Source: an uncultured Flavobacteriales bacterium (GTDB taxonomy: Bacteria; Bacteroidota; Bacteroidia; Flavobacteriales_D; Sanyastnellaceae). Taken from it: a stretch of 44,487 bases of DNA. The position numbers and the translations under genes were made by a program. Position 1 is the first letter of the stretch; the number at the start of each line of letters is the position of its first letter. Under the pieces are notes generated by a model, which saw only the letters and a program-made list of their open reading frames with translations, was not told where the DNA came from and made no database searches. The DNA is taken from contig CAJQMI010000083.1 of NCBI GenBank assembly GCA_905479395.1, positions 1-44,487 of the forward strand, given 5' to 3'. Of this stretch, positions 25,319-31,345 are shown in pieces.

Positions 25319-26617
25319 ATGAGTTGTAGCAATTGCAGAAATGGAGCGGATGGCACACCCAGAGGATGCCAGAGCAATGGAAATTGTGGCGTCGGTGGGT
25401 GCGGACCTTTGACCGTATTTGACTGGCTAGAGGGAGTGGCATTGCCCACTGGACAAACCGCTTTTGACGTCGTCGAAGTGCGATTCAAAGCCAATCGAAA
25501 AGGATTTTATCGTGGATCTTCTCAACTTGAAATTCAAGTAGGAGATGTGGTCGTATTGGATGCTGATCACGGCTACGATGTCGGAGTTGTCAGCTTGCGG
25601 GGTGAGTTGGTCAAGGCACAGATGAGTGCCAAACGCGTGAAGGATGACCACGAAATCCGAAAAGTCACTCGAAAAGCGGCACAAGAGGACATTGACACCT
25701 GGCAGCAAGCGAGTATGCGTGAGGTTGAGACCATCTCGGAATCCCGCAAAATCATCAAAAGCCTCGGCTTGCAGATGAAGTTGGCCGATGTCGAATTCCA
25801 AGGAGACAACAAAAAAGCTACGTTCTATTATACCGCGGAAGTGCGTGTAGATTTTAGACTTTTGGTTCGTGATTTGGCAGCAGCATTTGGCATTCGCGTC
25901 GAGATGAGGCAAATCGGGGCTCGTCAGGAAGCGGCCCGTGTGGGAGGAATTGGCGTTTGTGGTCGAGAGCTTTGTTGCTCGAGTTGGCTAAAAGATTTCC
26001 GAAGCGTGAGTACTTCTGCTGCGCGTTACCAGCAAATGTCGCTCAACCCCCAAAAGCTGGCGGGTCAATGTGGCAAGCTGAAGTGTTGCTTGAATTTTGA
26101 GTTGGATCAATACGTGGAAGCTGTGAGCGAATTTCCCTCACCAAACACAAAGATCAAACTAAAAGAAGGCCGGGCATTTGTGTTCAAGATGGACATTTTT
26201 AAACGCTTGGTTTACCTCAATGCTCCCGATGGTGCTGGCAATGGGCCCGTTGCCGTGAGCCTCGAGGACATGAAGGAACTGATGGCAATGAATGAGCGTG
26301 GGGAGTACCCTGTGAATTTGAAGGACTTCATGCAAACGGAGGAGCCGGATGAAGTGGATGAGGTGTATTCCAATGTAGTTGGCCAGGACAGTGTGACGCG
26401 ATTCGATGAAGAGCGTAAACGCAATCGCAACAAGCGATCTGGTCGACGAAATCAGGGCAAGAAGCGACCCGCATCGGAGGCGAAGCCGCAATCTGGTGAT
26501 AGGCCAAAAGGGCCAAAAGGCGAGGCAAAGGAGGGTGGTGAAAAGCCGAATCGCAACAAACGTAGACCAAACAAGCGTCGAGGACCGAAAGCGCCAAATT
26601 CCGATGCTTCGAAGTAG
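25319..26617 (+). CDS. ricT: RicT-like PSP1-domain protein
   Basis: A 432-aa protein. RicT/YaaT is known in Bacillus as part of the Fe-S-containing Ric complex that assists RNA processing; the role in Bacteroidota is not settled. The N-terminus is Cys-rich (Cys at 3, 6, 17, 23 and 28 in CSNCRNG and GNCGVGGCG), followed by LTVFDWL. The PSP1 core includes VVEVRFKANRKGFY, VDFRLLVRDLA and RIEMRQIG-type sequence (RVEMRQIGARQEAA). A second Cys group is in GVCGRELCCSSWL and GQCGKLKCCLNFE. The last ~85 residues are a disordered tail rich in K, R, N, P and G. The gene lies between holB and gldH, and its stop directly abuts the gldH ATG. Confidence 0.88.
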   Translation: MSCSNCRNGADGTPRGCQSNGNCGVGGCGPLTVFDWLEGVALPTGQTAFDVVEVRFKANRKGFYRGSSQLEIQVGDVVVLDADHGYDVGVVSLRGELVKAQMSAKRVKDDHEIRKVTRKAAQEDIDTWQQASMREVETISESRKIIKSLGLQMKLADVEFQGDNKKATFYYTAEVRVDFRLLVRDLAAAFGIRVEMRQIGARQEAARVGGIGVCGRELCCSSWLKDFRSVSTSAARYQQMSLNPQKLAGQCGKLKCCLNFELDQYVEAVSEFPSPNTKIKLKEGRAFVFKMDIFKRLVYLNAPDGAGNGPVAVSLEDMKELMAMNERGEYPVNLKDFMQTEEPDEVDEVYSNVVGQDSVTRFDEERKRNRNKRSGRRNQGKKRPASEAKPQSGDRPKGPKGEAKEGGEKPNRNKRRPNKRRGPKAPNSDASK

Positions 26618-27139
26618 ATGAAAATCTCAGAGGCAAGAGGCAAGCAGATGGTGCGATTTTTCATGACTGTGAGTGGAGTTGTTCTTTTGCTTGGTTTGAC
26701 TTCGTGTGGGTCAGATACTTTGTTTGCAGGGTCGAAGCCCTTGGACCCTGCTGTGGGATGGGCATCGGATGATGTTGCAAAATTTGATTGGCAAGTGAGC
26801 GACACACTGAAACGACACGACTTTTTCATTGACCTGCGCCACAATCAGGAATATCCCTTCACCAATTTGTATCTGTTCGTGGATTACACGTTTCCAAACG
26901 GACTCACCCGAAAGGATACCATTTCATGTGAATTGGCTGATGAACGAGGTCGTTGGTTCGGTTCTGGTTTTGGAAATCTCATTGAACACCGCATTGGATT
27001 TCGTCAACAGACCGGTTTCCCATTGCGCGGGGACTACACCATCAAGATAGCGCACGGCATGCGCGTAGATCCGCTGCCGGGTATGTTGGATGTTGGATTC
27101 CGACTGGAGCCTGCACTCTCGCTTGAAGAGGAGGGCTAA
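26618..27139 (+). CDS. gldH: Gliding motility lipoprotein GldH
   Basis: A 173-aa lipoprotein. GldH is one of the Gld lipoproteins needed for gliding in Flavobacterium. The signal sequence ends in the lipobox LGLTSC with lipidated Cys30. The mature part carries the family blocks WQVSDTLKRHDFFIDLRHNQEYPFTNLYLFV and DTISCELADERGRWFGSGFG. The ATG at 26618 directly follows the ricT TAG, so the genes are coupled; an ATG at 26648 would give a shorter signal peptide. The stop overlaps the stop of the convergent rhodanese gene. The presence of gldH fits T9SS cargo nearby, but gldH also occurs in non-gliding members. Confidence 0.88.
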   Translation: MKISEARGKQMVRFFMTVSGVVLLLGLTSCGSDTLFAGSKPLDPAVGWASDDVAKFDWQVSDTLKRHDFFIDLRHNQEYPFTNLYLFVDYTFPNGLTRKDTISCELADERGRWFGSGFGNLIEHRIGFRQQTGFPLRGDYTIKIAHGMRVDPLPGMLDVGFRLEPALSLEEEG

Positions 27140-27591
27140 TCCGCCCGCTGTGCCAAGGGCACGGGCTCGTCAAACGCCAAGGGCTTCTTGCTCTCCACCC
27201 ATTGCTCGATGCCTCCGATCAAGTCAATGATGTGCGGGTGACCAATGAGGCGCAGCTCTTCTGTGACAACTCCGCTTCTGCCTCCGGCTTCACAATAGAC
27301 AAATACAGGTCGTTCCCACGGGATTCCACTGAGCGGATCCTTGCGATGATCCCAATCGAATGAAACGTAGCTAGCGCCGCTGAGATGTCCTGCGGCCCAT
27401 TCTTCATCTGATCTAACGTCGAGTAGAATCGCATCGGGATGGGCCAGTTGAAGCGAGTCCAATTGCAGAATGGAAATTTCGGTCACCTGTCCATGATTTT
27501 TTGACCCGGCAGGAGCCATGTTCCCGCAGCTGGCCAAAAGGATGGATAAGAGAAAGAATGAAGTGGTGTGGAAAGCGCGATGACGGTTCAT
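27136..27591 (-). CDS. Rhodanese-like lipoprotein
   Basis: A 151-aa exported protein. The signal sequence ends in the lipobox LLASC with Cys22. The rhodanese domain spans about residues 37-140: ILLDVRSDEEWAAGHLSGASYV, then the active-site Cys100 in VYCEAGGRSG and the C-terminal LIGGIEQWV. The CEAGGRSG loop has the six-residue length of single-domain rhodaneses. It is likely periplasm-facing; the substrate is unknown. It is divergent from the M43 protease gene and overlaps gldH tail-to-tail by 4 bp. A box TAATTTTA sits 4 nt before the ATG. Confidence 0.88.
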   Translation of the reverse strand: MNRHRAFHTTSFFLLSILLASCGNMAPAGSKNHGQVTEISILQLDSLQLAHPDAILLDVRSDEEWAAGHLSGASYVSFDWDHRKDPLSGIPWERPVFVYCEAGGRSGVVTEELRLIGHPHIIDLIGGIEQWVESKKPLAFDEPVPLAQRAD

Positions 27592-27595
27592 GCCA

Positions 27596-27603
27596 TAAAA
27601 TTA
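27596..27603 (-). promoter_or_regulatory. Possible -7 promoter box for the rhodanese gene
   Basis: The minus-strand octamer TAATTTTA matches TAnnTTTG except for the last base, 4 nt before the ATG. The same TAATTTTA-yGGC-ATG string occurs before purD. Confidence 0.33.
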
Positions 27604-27672
27604 CAGTACAAGGCCCGAACGACTGCGCGGTTGGAAAAAATCGTGTACCTTGAAATTCCAAGAAATTGAAAA

Positions 27673-29790
27673 ATGTTGAATTCTCTCTCAAAGCAGCACC
27701 TGGTGTGCGCAATAGCCCTGTCATGTCTTTTGATGTTCTTCCAGTCTTCAAGGGCATATGCTCAAAATGAAGGGTCCATTCGTTATTGTGGACAATGGAA
27801 GATGGAGCAGGCTTTTTTGAATGCACACCCGGAGCAACGAGCCATTGCGGAACAGGCAGATGCCCGACTGGAATGGGAGACTCAAAACTTTGAAGATAGC
27901 AACCGTGATGAGTTGATTGTGATTCCGGTTGTATTCCACGTCATCCACTACAATGGACCTGAAAACGTGAGCGATGAGCAGCTTTTTAGTGGAATTGAAG
28001 TGATGAATCGGGATTACCGACTTTTGAACGACGACTCGGATGACATCATCGAAGAATTTGAGGACATTGCCGCAGACACAGAAATTGAGTTTCGTCTGGC
28101 GCAAATTGACCCACAGGGCAATTGCCATACCGGAATTAACCGCTTAGTCTCTCCCCTTACTTACGATGGAGGAGGAGAAATCAAAGATCTGATTCAATGG
28201 CCTCGGAACAGTTATCTGAATATTTGGGTCGTTGAGAATGCGAGTGGCGCAGCTGGTTACAGCCTTTATCCAGGCTCAGTGAATGGGGCTCAGGGTGCTG
28301 GAAGCGACGGCATCGTTGTCGCTCATGATTACACAGGCAACATAGGGACAAGCAACAATTACCGTTCGCGCACCCTCACCCACGAAGCCGGGCACTGGAT
28401 GAATTTGCGTCACTTGTGGGGCAATAGCAACAGCCCTGGTGATCCAGATAATTGCGATACGGACGACCAAGTTGCAGATACCCCAACAACCAGTGGTTGG
28501 ACCTCTTGCAATGTGAACGGCTCCACATGCGGTTCTTTGGATAACGTTCAGAATTACATGGAGTATTCGTATTGCGGTAGGATGTTTTCCGACGGACAGC
28601 GAACGCGAATGCGAGCAGCGATGAACAGCAGCACCGCGCAACGCAATCAACTTTGGACTCCCCAAAACCTGGAGGACACGGGTGTGAACTTGGAGCCGAT
28701 CTTGTGTGAGGCTAGATTTGGTTCAACACGTCAAACCATTTGTGTAGGTGACACCATTCAATTTTTCGACAACAGCTATCACGGAGTGACCAATTGGGAA
28801 TGGTCATTTGGGGATGGCAATGCGGCATCAGATGAGAATCCGGTTCACGCTTTCGACCTGCCTGGATTGTATGATGTAACCCTGACCGTTTCGAATGGTA
28901 CCAATGAGGTGACAACGACAGAGATAAGTTACATTCAAGTCTTGAACTCCAATGGTATGACGCTGCCGTTTACGGAGAATTTTGAGGCGGAGGAACTGGA
29001 TGAAAATTGGTTCATGGTGGATGTATCGAATGACGGCGACGGTTGGGAAATCAGTTCAGCTGCGGGGTATACGGGAGATCAAAGTTTGCGTATCCTGAAT
29101 TGGTCGAACGACAGCGAGTTTAACCGCGATCAGTTGGTTTCCAAATCCATTGACATGTCCGAGGCGGAGTTGATCCAAGTCACATATAAGTGGGCATACA
29201 GCTACAAAGGCAATGATGAGGATGAAGATGCCACGGATGACAGATTGAAGGTTTACGCTTCTCCCGATTGCGGCACGACTTGGAGCTTGCGTCGCATGCA
29301 CAGGGGCCTTACCGATTTGCCTTCAGCACCACCGCACCCATTTCTATTCACTCCCAACGGACAAGATGAATGGAACAGCTACGTTTTGAATATCCCATAT
29401 GCGCAATTTTACACGGAGAATTTCCGCTTGATGTTCGAATTTGAAAGCCGTCTCGGCAACAACATCTTTTTGGACGACATCAATATCACAGCTTACACGA
29501 CCAGTGACCTATTGGACATGGAGCTAGGCGAAGGGGTTGAGTTTGAAGTTTATCCAAATCCGGCTCGCAACCAGGCTACGGTGTCTTTTTCGACTCGTCT
29601 GCAGTACAGCGAGATGAATGTTGAACTCAGGGACTTGACGGGTCGCAAGCTCTGGTCAGACCTTCAGCTTGCTGTAAGTCCAGGGCGTCATCAAATCGAT
29701 TTGCCCACAGCTCAATGGTCTGCAGGGACTTACCTGGTGTCCGTGATCCTCGATGGACGCAGATTCTCGAAGCAGCTGGTCATCCAGTGA
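27673..29790 (+). CDS. Secreted M43 zinc metalloprotease with PKD domain and T9SS sorting domain
   Basis: A 705-aa secreted protein. The signal peptide ends near SSRAYAQ (residue 31). The M43 (pappalysin/cytophagalysin) catalytic domain spans about 80-330. Its zinc site is HEAGHWMNLRH (237-247), with ligands His237, His241 and His247 and catalytic Glu238, and the Met-turn is NYMEY (Met296). A PKD domain occupies ~345-425 (NWEWSFGDGNAASDENPVHAF). A MAM/CUB-like beta domain, about 430-610, follows. A type A T9SS C-terminal domain begins at residue 618 (VEFEVYPNPARNQATVSF) and ends in KQLVIQ. Predicted role: extracellular protease exported by Sec and then T9SS. A strong terminator follows 34 bp after the stop. 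Confidence 0.94.
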   Translation: MLNSLSKQHLVCAIALSCLLMFFQSSRAYAQNEGSIRYCGQWKMEQAFLNAHPEQRAIAEQADARLEWETQNFEDSNRDELIVIPVVFHVIHYNGPENVSDEQLFSGIEVMNRDYRLLNDDSDDIIEEFEDIAADTEIEFRLAQIDPQGNCHTGINRLVSPLTYDGGGEIKDLIQWPRNSYLNIWVVENASGAAGYSLYPGSVNGAQGAGSDGIVVAHDYTGNIGTSNNYRSRTLTHEAGHWMNLRHLWGNSNSPGDPDNCDTDDQVADTPTTSGWTSCNVNGSTCGSLDNVQNYMEYSYCGRMFSDGQRTRMRAAMNSSTAQRNQLWTPQNLEDTGVNLEPILCEARFGSTRQTICVGDTIQFFDNSYHGVTNWEWSFGDGNAASDENPVHAFDLPGLYDVTLTVSNGTNEVTTTEISYIQVLNSNGMTLPFTENFEAEELDENWFMVDVSNDGDGWEISSAAGYTGDQSLRILNWSNDSEFNRDQLVSKSIDMSEAELIQVTYKWAYSYKGNDEDEDATDDRLKVYASPDCGTTWSLRRMHRGLTDLPSAPPHPFLFTPNGQDEWNSYVLNIPYAQFYTENFRLMFEFESRLGNNIFLDDINITAYTTSDLLDMELGEGVEFEVYPNPARNQATVSFSTRLQYSEMNVELRDLTGRKLWSDLQLAVSPGRHQIDLPTAQWSAGTYLVSVILDGRRFSKQLVIQ

Positions 29791-29824
29791 TTCTGAAGAT
29801 TTGACTCAACTTTTATGGAAACGA

Positions 29825-29852
29825 AAAACGGCCGCTAATCAGCGGCCGTTTT
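29825..29852. terminator. Bidirectional intrinsic terminator
   Basis: A perfect 12-bp inverted repeat AAAACGGCCGCT / AGCGGCCGTTTT with a 4-nt loop (AATC). The flanking A and T runs make it work in both directions. It sits between the convergent M43 protease gene and the small secreted protein gene and should end both transcripts. It is the only clear intrinsic terminator seen in the window. Confidence 0.9.
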
Positions 29853-29877
29853 CAATGGGAAACAGAAGACTGAGCAA

Positions 29878-30303
29878 TCAGCTTTTGGATCCTACCAACA
29901 CAGTTACACATCCTTCGTGCATGATTGCAGAACGGGTCTCAGGAACGTGCACTTGAACTTGCAGTTGTTGCGTCGTTTCCATGTTGAAATCAACGTAAGA
30001 AACGTCCGGCTCGTTTTTTCTGCTATCAAAGAGGCGCTTGCCTTTCGCATCGAATATTTCGTAGGTAACATCGCCCAACACCGGGTGGCTGCAAACGAGC
30101 AATCGGTATTCTTGTCCGGCGAGGAATGTCAACATCAACTGCGCTTCATCACCTGGGATTAGAATGGCGCTGTTGTAATTGTCATTTTGAATGTAACCTT
30201 CCAATTCGGTGAGGCAATTCTTTTTGGTAAATGACCGGCACTGGGCGTCTGCTGTTGTCGCAAAGAGCCCAAGGGTCAAAAGGAGGATTATTGTATGCTT
30301 CAT
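29878..30303 (-). CDS. Secreted protein of unknown function, 141 aa
   Basis: The ATG at 30303 gives a clear signal peptide (MKHTIILLLTLGLFATTADA, cleavage before QCRSF). The mature part of about 121 residues contains three Cys (QCRSFTKKNC near the start, LLVCSHPV mid-protein, HEGCVTVLVG near the end, i.e. four in total) and is predicted mostly beta. It contains FDAKGKRLFDSRKNE. It resembles a conserved Bacteroidota secreted protein with the same CRSFTKKNCL start, but I know no function. It begins 14 bp downstream of the lipoprotein gene 30318-31238, so both form one operon. Confidence 0.82.
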   Translation of the reverse strand: MKHTIILLLTLGLFATTADAQCRSFTKKNCLTELEGYIQNDNYNSAILIPGDEAQLMLTFLAGQEYRLLVCSHPVLGDVTYEIFDAKGKRLFDSRKNEPDVSYVDFNMETTQQLQVQVHVPETRSAIMHEGCVTVLVGSKS

Positions 30304-30317
30304 CGTACTTCTTGACT

Positions 30318-31238
30318 TTATTGGATGCACGCGGTTCGAACGGATTCGACAGCGCTTGCAATGGCTAAAATGGTTGCATCGTCAGCAGCAAAGGTTGGTC
30401 CTCCGCCGATTGTAAATGAACCGGATTCTTCTCTGTTTGTAGTGCTTTCACTCGTGGTGGATGTGACTCCGCTGTATGCGGCTTCAATGGAGCCCATGGA
30501 AGCCAATAGGTCGGATAACGCGGGTGTCTGCTCGTAGCTGTTGCACAAGCCCATCACGTCGTTTAACACAAGTTTTTGTTCAGCGATGCGCTGCTTCAAT
30601 TCTTCGGGCGCTGCTTCGAGGTGTCGTGTAGCAAGGTACATGCCTTCGACCCATCCAGAGGCAACAACCAAACCAGCCAAGTCTTCTTGACCGTTAAATT
30701 TGAGTCGCTCGTTCAGGTCATAGAAGGTTTCGGAAACAATGTCGATGAGTATATCTCGATCGTTTCGGTTTTCTTCTACTTCGTTCATAACGTCTTGGCT
30801 CAACACATCACTCACGCCCAATGCTTGACTGAGGGATTTGATGGATGAGAGGTAATCTAGGCTTGTGCTGTTTTCTTCGAAAATGGTCGCGTAACTAAGA
30901 TCAGCACCGTAAATACCTAGATTGATCGCCTGCTTGTCACTGGTTGTGTACCGATTGTACTCGTCAGCTGAATTCAGAGCGTCCGCGTGAAAATGGGCAC
31001 CGCTGCGTTTGATGAGCGAAGCAGTTTCCATCGGCGATGGTGCTGCATGGAAAATTTTTGTCAAGGTATTTTGGCGTGTCGTGACGGCCATTCCGTCGTT
31101 ATCCATTTCTCCTTCTTCGTGGCTCGTGCCATGGTCGTGACCGGCATGGTCATCAGCGGTTTCACCACATCCTGTGATGAGAAATAAGCCCAAGCCAAAG
31201 GCGATGGGCAGTGCTTGAATTCGTTGGTTGATGCGCAT
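30318..31238 (-). CDS. Conserved lipoprotein of unknown function, His-rich N-terminus
   Basis: A 306-aa lipoprotein: signal sequence with lipobox LITGC (Cys24). A short His/Asp/Glu-rich segment follows (DDHAGHDHGTSHEEGEMD) that could bind metal ions. The body is predicted helical, with the blocks PSPMETASLIKRSGAHF, KQAINLGIYGADLSYATIF and GLVVASGWVEGMYLATRHLE. These look like a conserved family of Bacteroidota lipoproteins without known function. The last ~60 residues include a Ser/Thr-rich linker (TSTTSESTTN) and a helix. An ATG at 31238 is chosen because it starts the signal sequence; upstream in-frame sequence has no export features. Confidence 0.85.
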   Translation of the reverse strand: MRINQRIQALPIAFGLGLFLITGCGETADDHAGHDHGTSHEEGEMDNDGMAVTTRQNTLTKIFHAAPSPMETASLIKRSGAHFHADALNSADEYNRYTTSDKQAINLGIYGADLSYATIFEENSTSLDYLSSIKSLSQALGVSDVLSQDVMNEVEENRNDRDILIDIVSETFYDLNERLKFNGQEDLAGLVVASGWVEGMYLATRHLEAAPEELKQRIAEQKLVLNDVMGLCNSYEQTPALSDLLASMGSIEAAYSGVTSTTSESTTNREESGSFTIGGGPTFAADDATILAIASAVESVRTACIQ

Positions 31239-31257
31239 GATTTTATTTCTGGATATT

Positions 31258-31313
31258 GAAGCACAATTTGCTTCGCACCAGGGTGGTATACGCAAGGGAA
31301 CTCAAAAAGTTCC
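31258..31313. repeat. Two small inverted repeats between polA and the lipoprotein gene
   Basis: Two hairpins with 6-bp stems and 5-nt loops: GAAGCA/TGCTTC at 31258-31274 and GGAACT/AGTTCC at 31297-31313. They lie in the 107-bp gap after polA and upstream of the lipoprotein operon. Neither is followed by a T-run, so they are not standard intrinsic terminators; they may be RNA leader structures or operator sites. Confidence 0.35.
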
Positions 31314-31345
31314 ACACAGGCCAATGTTCAGGACGAATTCGCCAT

